Shown: positions 1 to 6,308 of the stretch, in pieces
How the letters are laid out: each line of letters opens with the position of its first letter
Position numbering within the stretch: position 1 is the stretch's first letter
Assembly (NCBI GenBank): GCA_025453855.1
Contig: JALOPO010000005.1
Span: 1-17,182 of the forward strand
Direction: 5' to 3'
DNA: 17,182 bases
From: Gemmatimonadaceae bacterium
GTDB taxonomy: Bacteria > Gemmatimonadota > Gemmatimonadetes > Gemmatimonadales > Gemmatimonadaceae
Notes under the pieces: model-generated
The model's input: only the letters and a program-made list of their open reading frames with translations
What the model was told of the DNA's origin: nothing
Database searches by the model: none
Translations under genes and position numbers: made by a program

Positions 1-1
1 C

Positions 2-460
2 GCGCTGCCGATCGTCGACACGACGCTCGTCACGGTGAGCCGCATCCGCTCCGGACGGCGGGTGTCGCAGGGCGGGCGCGACCACTCCTCGCATCGCCTC
101 GTCTACGTGGGACTCGGCGAGACGCAGGCGGTGGCGCTGCTGCACGCGTACGTGCTCGCCGGCGGCGCCCTCGCGGTGCTCGCGGGGCAGGGGCGCGGCG
201 CCCTCTCCACGACGCTGGTCGTGGCCGGTCTCGTCGCCGCGCTCGTGGTCTGGGTGCTCCTGCTCCGCGTCGATCCCTACGTGGCACGCGAGAGCGTGAC
301 GCAGGCCGCGGCAATGGAACCGGTGCCTGCGGCGCCGGTCATGGCGGCGACGCACGACCTGCGCTCGCTGCCGGCACGGCGCACGGCGCCGAGCGTGAGC
401 GATGCGCGCGAGGCGGGGTTGGTGGGGATGGCGGCGGAGCGCGTCGCTTCGGCACGGTGA
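2..460 (+). CDS. Polyprenyl-phosphate GlcNAc/sugar-1-phosphate transferase, C-terminal part (WecA/TagO/MraY-like)
   Basis: Partial gene: the reading frame is open to the left edge, so the N-terminal part lies outside the window. The visible 152 residues begin ALPIVDTTLVTVSR and contain GGRDHSSHRLV, the equivalent of the conserved D-R-x-H-x-H-H-R-L block in the last cytoplasmic loop of the WecA/TagO family, which transfers a sugar-1-phosphate from a UDP-sugar to a polyprenyl-phosphate carrier at the inner membrane. Two hydrophobic segments follow (about residues 48-66 and 70-88), then a polar tail of about 60 residues. The reaction would start repeat-unit synthesis, which fits the glycosyltransferase and flippase genes just downstream. 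The GTG at 35 is internal to the conserved block and is not the start. The sugar used cannot be read from this fragment. Confidence 0.85.
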   Translation, partial: ALPIVDTTLVTVSRIRSGRRVSQGGRDHSSHRLVYVGLGETQAVALLHAYVLAGGALAVLAGQGRGALSTTLVVAGLVAALVVWVLLLRVDPYVARESVTQAAAMEPVPAAPVMAATHDLRSLPARRTAPSVSDAREAGLVGMAAERVASAR

Positions 461-1658
461 GCCCGGCCGCGCCGGGGCGCCGCTGAGCGGGACGGTCGCC
501 GGCGGGCGCCCGCGGCTGCTGCTCGTCGTCAATCACGCCGCCTTCCTCGTCTCGCACCGCCTGCCGCTGCTGCTGCGCGCGCGCGAGGCCGGCTACGACG
601 TGGAGGCTGCCGCGGCCGATGATGCCGTGAGCCGTGATGCGACCGCCGTGGCGGTGCTCCGCGACCACGGCATCGTGTATCATCGGCTCCCGCTGTCGCG
701 TGCCGGTCGCGACCCGCGCGCCGAATGGCGGGCCTACCGCGCCCTGCGCACCCTCTACGCCACGCGTCGCCCCGCGCTCGCACATCACGTGACGATCAAG
801 CCGGTGATCTACGGAACGACCGCGGCGCGCCGCGGTCGCGTGCCGGCGGTGGTGAACGCGGTGGCGGGGCTCGGCGCCGTCTTCCTCGACCAGAGCGCGG
901 CCGGCCGGCTGCAGCGGCGCCTCGTGCTCGCCGCCTACCGGCGGTCGGTGCGCCACCCGCGCCTGGCGATGCTCTTCCAGAACGATGCCGACGCGAGCGC
1001 CTTCCGTGCGCTGCGCCTCGGCGCCGCCGCCGAGCATGCGATCATCCGTGGCAGCGGCGTCGATCTCGCGGCGTTCGCACCGTCGCCGGAGCCGACCGGG
1101 ACGCCACTGGTGGTGCTCCCGGCACGCCTGCTGCGCGACAAGGGCGTGACCGAATTCGTGGGCGCGGCGGCGATCCTGCGCGCGCGCGGCGTGGCGGCGC
1201 GCTTCGCGCTGGTGGGCGAGCCCGATGCGAATCCGAGCGCGATCCCGCGCGAGCTGCTCGCGCAGTGGGTGCAGGCGGGGACGGTGGAGCACTGGGGGCA
1301 CCGCGACGACATGCCCGCGGTGCTCGCCGCGAGCAGCATCGTCTGCCTGCCCTCGTATCGCGAAGGGCTTCCCAAAGCGCTGCTCGAGGCGGCCGCGTCG
1401 GCGCGCGCGGTGGTGACGACCGACGTGCCCGGATGCCGCGACGCGGTGTCGGGCGAGAGCGCCCTGCTCGTCCCGCCGCGCGCCATCGAGCCGCTGGTCG
1501 ACGCCCTCGCGATGCTGCTCGCGTCGCCGGCGCGGCGCGCCAGCATGGGGGAGGCCGGGCGCGCGCTGGCCGAGGCGCGCTTCGGGGTCGAGGCGATCGC
1601 GTCGCAGACGCTGGCGTTGTACGAGCGCCTGCTCGGACGCGCACCGCGCACGCACTGA
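402..1658 (+). CDS. GT4-family glycosyltransferase (CapM/PglA/EpsD-like)
   Basis: 418-residue GT-B fold glycosyltransferase of family GT4. The N-terminal domain starts with the strand PRLLLVVNHAAFLVSHRLPL (N44), the usual acceptor-side opening of enzymes that add sugars to polyprenyl-diphosphate-linked glycans in the cytoplasm. The C-terminal donor domain shows PARLLRDKG (K247 of the R/K phosphate-binding pair) and an intact EX7E motif, E321-GLPKALL-E329, followed by PGCRD. An in-frame stop at 396 makes ATG 402 the first ATG. This start overlaps the preceding gene by 59 bases and gives about 36 arginine-rich, unconserved-looking residues before the first strand, so translation may really begin nearer 480-500, perhaps at a non-ATG codon such as CTG 483. 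The next gene begins 13 bases downstream. Donor and acceptor are unknown. Confidence 0.88.
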   Translation: MRARRGWWGWRRSASLRHGEPGRAGAPLSGTVAGGRPRLLLVVNHAAFLVSHRLPLLLRAREAGYDVEAAAADDAVSRDATAVAVLRDHGIVYHRLPLSRAGRDPRAEWRAYRALRTLYATRRPALAHHVTIKPVIYGTTAARRGRVPAVVNAVAGLGAVFLDQSAAGRLQRRLVLAAYRRSVRHPRLAMLFQNDADASAFRALRLGAAAEHAIIRGSGVDLAAFAPSPEPTGTPLVVLPARLLRDKGVTEFVGAAAILRARGVAARFALVGEPDANPSAIPRELLAQWVQAGTVEHWGHRDDMPAVLAASSIVCLPSYREGLPKALLEAAASARAVVTTDVPGCRDAVSGESALLVPPRAIEPLVDALAMLLASPARRASMGEAGRALAEARFGVEAIASQTLALYERLLGRAPRTH

Positions 1659-1671
1659 CGCCGGACGCATC

Positions 1672-2772
1672 GTGCGCATCCTGCTGGTGAACGAGGCGTC
1701 GGGCGTGCAGGGCTACCTCGCGGCCGGGCTCCGCGCCCTCGGCCACGAGGTGGTGCACGCGATGCCGCACGGCCGGTCGCGCCAGGGGCGCGGCGCCGAC
1801 GTCCACCTGGGGGTCGAGGGCGAGGGCATCGCGGCGGCGGCGGCGCGCCTCGTGCGGCCGCCGCTGCGGCTCGCGCGGCTCGGGCGCTTCGACGTGGTGC
1901 ACCACGTGCTCGGCATCACCGCCTTCACGTCGCGCGTGCTGCGCAACCGCGACCTGTCGACCATCGCACGCTCCGGCGCGCTGGTGAGCTACACCGGGCT
2001 CGGATGCGACGAGATCGCGCTCCTGCGCGTGCGCGATCCGGCGCAGGCGCGGCGCTCGCCATGCGCGGGGTGCGAGGCGCATGACGCGATCGGGCACATC
2101 TGCCGCGCGGAGATCCTCGCGCGCCGGCCGGCCACGGCGCAGGTCGCGTCGCACGTGGATGTCTGCGTGACGCCGATGTTCGACTACGATCACGCCGGCG
2201 CCTTCTTCCCGCGCGCGACGCAGGTGCGCATCCCGCTCCCCGTCGATCTCGCGACGATCGCCCCCGCGCCGGCGCGGCACGAAGGGACGCTGCGCATCGT
2301 CCACGCCCCCACGCGACGCGGCTTCAAGGGATCGGACGTGATCCTCGAGGCCATGTCGCGCGTGATGGCGCGCCGGACCGACGCCACCTTCACGGTGGTG
2401 GAGGGATTGCGGCACGCGCAGTACCTCACGGTCATGCGCGACGCCGACATCCTGGTCGACCAGGTGCACGCCTACGGCGCGGGGATGGCGGCGCTGGAAG
2501 CGCTGGCGCAGGGGAAGGTGGTCGTCTCCGGGAACGCACCGGAGATGCAGGCCTACTTCGCGTGGGGCGCGGAGAACCCGATCGTCGATGCGAGCGCCGA
2601 TCCCGCGGTGCTCGCGACGCGCATCGCGGCGCTGCTCGACGACCGCTCACGCGTGGCGGCGCTGGCGGCGGCGGGACGCGCCTTCATCGCACGACGCCAT
2701 GCGGCCGACGTGGTGGCCGCGGCGCACGTCGCCGCCTGGGACGAGGCCCGCCACCGGCGCGGCGCCGCGTGA
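1672..2772 (+). CDS. Glycosyltransferase (GT-B, GT4-like) with cysteine cluster
   Basis: 366 residues from a GTG start; the opening MRILLVNEASGVQGYLAAGL is a typical first strand and helix of a GT-B glycosyltransferase. In the C-terminal domain, HAPTRRGFKGSD (K219) and the segment ending in E276 correspond to the GT4 donor site, but the first glutamate of EX7E is replaced: position 268 is Tyr in YGAGMAALE. Between the two domains lies a cysteine group, C112, C131, C134 and C144 (spacing 18, 2 and 9), in the region where related enzymes have a 'hGsD' turn. The two paired cysteines read SPCAGCEAHD. This could be a structural metal site or a disulfide pair; that is inference. The stop overlaps the GTG of the flippase gene (GTGA), so the two are probably translationally coupled. 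Confidence 0.8.
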   Translation: MRILLVNEASGVQGYLAAGLRALGHEVVHAMPHGRSRQGRGADVHLGVEGEGIAAAAARLVRPPLRLARLGRFDVVHHVLGITAFTSRVLRNRDLSTIARSGALVSYTGLGCDEIALLRVRDPAQARRSPCAGCEAHDAIGHICRAEILARRPATAQVASHVDVCVTPMFDYDHAGAFFPRATQVRIPLPVDLATIAPAPARHEGTLRIVHAPTRRGFKGSDVILEAMSRVMARRTDATFTVVEGLRHAQYLTVMRDADILVDQVHAYGAGMAALEALAQGKVVVSGNAPEMQAYFAWGAENPIVDASADPAVLATRIAALLDDRSRVAALAAAGRAFIARRHAADVVAAAHVAAWDEARHRRGAA

Positions 2773-4073
2773 CGCCCCCGCCGCGCGTGGTGCCCGCGCG
2801 CGAGCGCCTCGCCGCACTGCGCCACGACCTCGCGCCGATCCTCGCGACCGCCGGTGTGCGAGCGTATGCCACGCTCACCGGCATCGCGGCGCTCGCGCTC
2901 ACGGCGCGGCTTCTCGGCCCGACCGGTCGCGGTGTCGTCGCCGGCGGCACGGCATGGGCCACGCTGGTGGCGGGCCTGGCACATCTCTCCGTGGCGCAGG
3001 TGGTGGTGCGCGAAGCGGCGCGCGAGCCGGGCGGGCCGTGGCTGCGGGCGCACTTCGCGAACGTGCTCCTCGTCGGCGCCGTGGCCAGCCTGCTCGGCTG
3101 GTGCGGCGTGGCGATCGTGCACGGTGCGACCGGTGGCGCGGCGTTCGGCGACCTGCCGCTGCTCGCGCTGGTGGTGGGGCAGCTGCTCGTGCCGTTCCTC
3201 GTGCTCGAGACCTTCGCCACCACGATGCTCCCGGCGGCGGGCGCGCTCGCGTCGCTCAACGTGGCGCAGCTGGTGAATCGCACGCTGGCCATCGTCTGCC
3301 TCGTGGCGCTGGTGGCCTGGGCGCGCTTCGGGACGATCGGCGCACTGGTGGCGACGCTCGCCGGGCAGGTGGTGGCGGGTGCGATCGTGGTGCGGCGACT
3401 CCGGCGTGCAGGCGGTCACGCGTCTCGCGTGCATCCCGCATCGCTGCGTACCCTCCTCGTGGGCGGCGCGCAGCTGCACCTGAACGCGGTCGGGAGCGTG
3501 CTGCTGGCGAACGCGGACGTCCTCGTGGTGCAGCAGGCGCAGGGCGCGCAGGCCACGGGGCTCTACCAGCTCGCCGTGCAGGCGGCGGCGCTGCCGCTCG
3601 TCGTCTCGCAGGCGGCGCAGGTGGTCTTCTACGGGCGCGTGGGGACGCTCGGCCCCGATGCCGCGTGGCGCGCGACGCGCCGGGCGATGGTGGCGGTCGT
3701 GGCGCTCGTGGCTGTTGGCGCACTGACCGCGGGGGTGCTCGCCCCGTGGCTGGTGCAGCTCCTGGCGGGGGATCGCTTCGCGGACACCGTCCCGCTCCTC
3801 CGGCTCCTGCTGCTGGGTACCGTGGCGCAGTCGTTCTCGATGCTCATGGCGCCGCAGTGGATCGGCCGCGGCTTGTTCGCGGCGGCGTCGGGGATCACGC
3901 TCGGACTGGGCGTCGCCACGTATGCGGCGCTGCAGCTCGTCGTGCCGGCGCACGGGGCGCGGGGGGCCGCCGCCACGGTGGCGGTGGCGCACGGCGTCAC
4001 GCTGCTCGTGAACGTCGCCTTCGCGGTCTGGATCACGCGACGGCAGCGCGCGGCCGCGCTGCCGGGCGCCTGA
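2769..4073 (+). CDS. Wzx-type polysaccharide flippase (MATE/MOP superfamily)
   Basis: 434-residue, strongly hydrophobic protein with about 12 predicted membrane segments, in the size range of Wzx/oligosaccharide flippases. After a short cytoplasmic N-terminus (VTPPPRVVPARERL), the first segment runs into ARLLGPTGRGVV, the L-G-P-x-G-R-G signature (residues 49-55) usual in this family. These proteins move polyprenyl-diphosphate-linked repeat units across the inner membrane. The start was chosen as GTG 2769, which overlaps the stop of the upstream glycosyltransferase in GTGA. The frame stays open further upstream, but there it only gives an arginine-rich antisense-like extension lying inside the other gene. 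A gap of 122 bases and a probable new promoter follow, so this looks like the last gene of the first transcription unit. Confidence 0.88.
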   Translation: MTPPPRVVPARERLAALRHDLAPILATAGVRAYATLTGIAALALTARLLGPTGRGVVAGGTAWATLVAGLAHLSVAQVVVREAAREPGGPWLRAHFANVLLVGAVASLLGWCGVAIVHGATGGAAFGDLPLLALVVGQLLVPFLVLETFATTMLPAAGALASLNVAQLVNRTLAIVCLVALVAWARFGTIGALVATLAGQVVAGAIVVRRLRRAGGHASRVHPASLRTLLVGGAQLHLNAVGSVLLANADVLVVQQAQGAQATGLYQLAVQAAALPLVVSQAAQVVFYGRVGTLGPDAAWRATRRAMVAVVALVAVGALTAGVLAPWLVQLLAGDRFADTVPLLRLLLLGTVAQSFSMLMAPQWIGRGLFAAASGITLGLGVATYAALQLVVPAHGARGAAATVAVAHGVTLLVNVAFAVWITRRQRAAALPGA

Positions 4074-4104
4074 GGGGCGCATGACGCGACGGGCCCCCCG
4101 CGAC

Positions 4105-4125
4105 GGCGCCAAGTGACGGTGGCGC
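4105..4125 (+). terminator. GC-rich hairpin after the flippase gene, weak terminator candidate
   Basis: In the 122-base gap between the flippase and the methyltransferase, GCGCCA (4106-4111) pairs perfectly with TGGCGC (4120-4125) around an 8-base loop. No T-run follows, so intrinsic termination is uncertain. The position, between the end of one unit and the promoter hexamer at 4184, is what makes it worth noting. Confidence 0.25.
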
Positions 4126-4183
4126 AGCGAGTTGGTCGTGCGATCGCCGGCCCGTGCGGGTGTCCGGTGGGCCCCGGCGCGGC

Positions 4184-4189
4184 TAGATT
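4184..4189 (+). promoter_or_regulatory. Leaderless-type promoter -10 hexamer (TAGATT)
   Basis: TAGATT ends six bases before the ATG at 4196. If its last T is position -7, the +1 base is exactly the A of ATG, the arrangement of leaderless TAnnnT promoters known from Actinobacteria and Deinococcus-Thermus. No -35 box is recognisable and there is no Shine-Dalgarno sequence. It would start transcription of the unit 4196-11555. Confidence 0.6.
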
Positions 4190-4195
4190 CGGCGG

Positions 4196-5035
4196 ATGAC
4201 CGTGCAGACCGCCGGCCCCGTGGCGGGCCAGGGCGTGGAAGCGGCACCCGGCACGCCGGATCGCTTCGCCTTCGGCGCCAACTGGGCGCGCTTCCTGGAG
4301 ACGCTCGACGACCGTGCCATCGCGGAGGCCGATGCGGCGCTCGCGCGCCTGCTCGGCACGCGCGCGCTCGCGGGGCAGCGGGTGCTCGACATCGGCTCGG
4401 GGAGCGGGCTCCACTCGCTGGCCGCGTGGCGCCTGGGTGCCGACGTCACCTCGTTCGACTACGACGCCGATTCGGTGGCGTGCACGCGCACGCTCCAGGG
4501 GCGCTACGCGGGTGACGACGCGCGCTGGCGCGTGGTGGGGCAGGGGTCGGTGCTCGATCGGGCCTTCTTGGAGCGGCTCGGCACCTTCGACGTCGTCTAC
4601 TCGTGGGGGGTGCTGCACCACACGGGTGCGTTGCGACAGGCGGTCGACAATGCGATCGCGCGCGTGCGCCCCGGCGGTCGCCTCGTGATCGCGCTCTACA
4701 ACGACCAGGGGTGGATCAGCGACTACTGGATCCGCGTGAAGCGATGGTACAACGCGGGACCCGTCGGCCGCGTCGCGATGACGGTGGCGCACCTGCCGTA
4801 CCTCGCGCTGCGCGTGCTCGTGCGGCTGGCACGCGGACGGCTCGCGCTCGAGCGCGGCATGTCGCTCTGGCACGACTACGTGGACTGGCTCGGCGGCTGG
4901 CCGTTCGAGGTCGCGTCGCCGGCGACGGTCGCGGGCTGGGTGGCGCCGGCCGGGTTCGTGCTCGAGCGCGAGTTCCTGGTCGGCAATCGGCAGGGGTGCA
5001 ACGAGTTCGTCTTCGTGCACCGCGCAGCATCCTGA
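4196..5035 (+). CDS. Class I SAM-dependent methyltransferase (copy 1)
   Basis: 279-residue Rossmann-fold methyltransferase. Motif I is LDIGSGSG (D65 to G71), the acidic residue after strand 2 is in TSFDYD (D88 or D90), and DVVYSWGVLHHTG forms the post-II loop. The C-terminal half carries IALYNDQGW, DYVDWLGGWPFEVA and GCNEFVFV, shared with its paralogue at 12678-13523. By hand count about 60% of the first 155 aligned residues are identical between the two. It lies among glycosyltransferases and is expected to methylate a sugar or another glycan substituent in the cytoplasm; the true substrate is unknown. ATG 4196 is supported by the TAGATT hexamer placed exactly for a leaderless transcript. 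It is the first gene of a packed unit, with the next start 28 bases downstream. Confidence 0.88.
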   Translation: MTVQTAGPVAGQGVEAAPGTPDRFAFGANWARFLETLDDRAIAEADAALARLLGTRALAGQRVLDIGSGSGLHSLAAWRLGADVTSFDYDADSVACTRTLQGRYAGDDARWRVVGQGSVLDRAFLERLGTFDVVYSWGVLHHTGALRQAVDNAIARVRPGGRLVIALYNDQGWISDYWIRVKRWYNAGPVGRVAMTVAHLPYLALRVLVRLARGRLALERGMSLWHDYVDWLGGWPFEVASPATVAGWVAPAGFVLEREFLVGNRQGCNEFVFVHRAAS

Positions 5036-5063
5036 TCGCCGGGCGCGCTCCCTCGTGGCGACG

Positions 5064-6290
5064 ATGAGCCTTGCGCTGGCGGCGGCGCCCGCGCGCCTGC
5101 GGCCGTGGGGCGTGTATGCCGTGCTGGCGGCGCTCGGGCTCGTGCTGCGCGTCCCGCTCGCGTTCTACAACCAGGCCGCGGGATACGAGGCGCTCGACAC
5201 GACGCTCATCAACATCGACGGCGTCGGCTACGTGCGGAAGGCGGTCGGGCTGCAGGAGTCGTACGCGGACCTGAACTGGCTGTACGAGTCGCTGAACACG
5301 CTGATGTTCCGCCTCGGCGGGAGCGAGCGCTATCTCTACCTGCAGATGTCGCTGCTGAACGTCGTGCTGTCGCTCCTGCTGCCGCTGGCGGCATGGCCGG
5401 CCTTCCGGTGGCTCGTGGACGACGCGCAGGCGCGCGACCGGGCCCGCATCGCGATGACCGCGCTGCTGCTGCTCTGGCCACCGGCGATCTGGATGTCGGC
5501 GCAGAACATGAAGGACACGCTGCTCGCGCTCCTGCTCTGCGCCTACACGAGTGCGGCCATCGCGCTGCTCGCGCGCGGCGGCCGTGCCCCGCTCGCCTGG
5601 GTGGCGGCGCTGCTGAGCGCCTTCGCACTCTTCTCGCTGCGCGTCTACGCCATCGCGATCCTCGGCGTCGCGACGGCGATCGCGGCGCTGGCGACCTGGC
5701 GTCGCCATCCGCGCCTGGTGCTCGTCGGCGGGCTGGTGGCGATCGGCGCGCTGGCGGGGCCGCTGCGCGCCCCGATCGAGACGATCCTCTCGCCCGAGAA
5801 TCGCTTCCTCTTCGATCCCACCGTCGTGGCGGCGATCAACGAGCAGCGACTCACGCAGGACGAGGCGTTCCTGCAGGTGAACTCGACGCTGCCCGACATC
5901 GCGCGCGACGCGGTGCGCGCGCCGCTGAATCCGTATCCGAGCCTCTACTGGCGCAACGGCTACGACGGGCTGCTCATGCTCCGCACGGTCGCCGCCGGCC
6001 TCGGCCTCGGCGGCTTCCTCCTCTGGCTCGTGCGCTGGCGGTCGCCGTACCGCGCGTACTTCGTGGGCGCGCTCGTGCTGGCATGGGCCTTCTTCGCCGT
6101 CGGGCGCTCGTACAGCGGACCGCGCCAGGTCTACTCCACCATCGAGCCGCCGATGCTCATGGCGGTCGCCGTGGCCCTCGCCACCGAGCGTCGCCAGGCG
6201 TACTGGCTCCGCAGCGCGGCCGCGGGGGCGACGGTGCTCCTCGTGCTGCTCGCCTACACCACCCTCACCGACTACGCGGCCGCGCCGTAG
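5064..6290 (+). CDS. Polytopic membrane protein, candidate polysaccharide polymerase (Wzy) or GT-C glycosyltransferase
   Basis: 408 residues with roughly 10-11 hydrophobic segments, the first at about residues 15-33 (WGVYAVLAALGLVLRVPLAF). After it comes a periplasm-side loop with NIDGVGYVRKA (D52, Y56), which resembles the D-x-x-x-Y site of GT-C transferases. A second conserved-looking spot is SAQNMKDTLLALL (K150, D151) between segments 3 and 4. A loop of about 70 residues precedes the last membrane segments, which contain RSYSGPRQVYST. In a locus with a flippase and a Wzz-like protein, the missing component is a Wzy polymerase, and this is the only candidate in the window. I do not recognise a precise family. 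ATG 5064 is preferred; GTG 5055 in the same frame would add three residues. There is no clear ribosome site. Confidence 0.7.
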   Translation: MSLALAAAPARLRPWGVYAVLAALGLVLRVPLAFYNQAAGYEALDTTLINIDGVGYVRKAVGLQESYADLNWLYESLNTLMFRLGGSERYLYLQMSLLNVVLSLLLPLAAWPAFRWLVDDAQARDRARIAMTALLLLWPPAIWMSAQNMKDTLLALLLCAYTSAAIALLARGGRAPLAWVAALLSAFALFSLRVYAIAILGVATAIAALATWRRHPRLVLVGGLVAIGALAGPLRAPIETILSPENRFLFDPTVVAAINEQRLTQDEAFLQVNSTLPDIARDAVRAPLNPYPSLYWRNGYDGLLMLRTVAAGLGLGGFLLWLVRWRSPYRAYFVGALVLAWAFFAVGRSYSGPRQVYSTIEPPMLMAVAVALATERRQAYWLRSAAAGATVLLVLLAYTTLTDYAAAP

Positions 6291-6308
6291 GCGCGCGCCC
6301 CCTCCACG

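Noticed and set aside
339..1679. Minus-strand open frame opposite the first glycosyltransferase
   Set aside because: The plus strand encodes intact GT4 motifs; the minus frame is His/Arg-rich shadow sequence.
2562..2768. N-terminal extension of the flippase reading frame
   Set aside because: The 69 extra residues are Arg/Gly-rich and lie wholly within the upstream glycosyltransferase; GTG 2769 in the GTGA overlap gives a normal flippase N-terminus.
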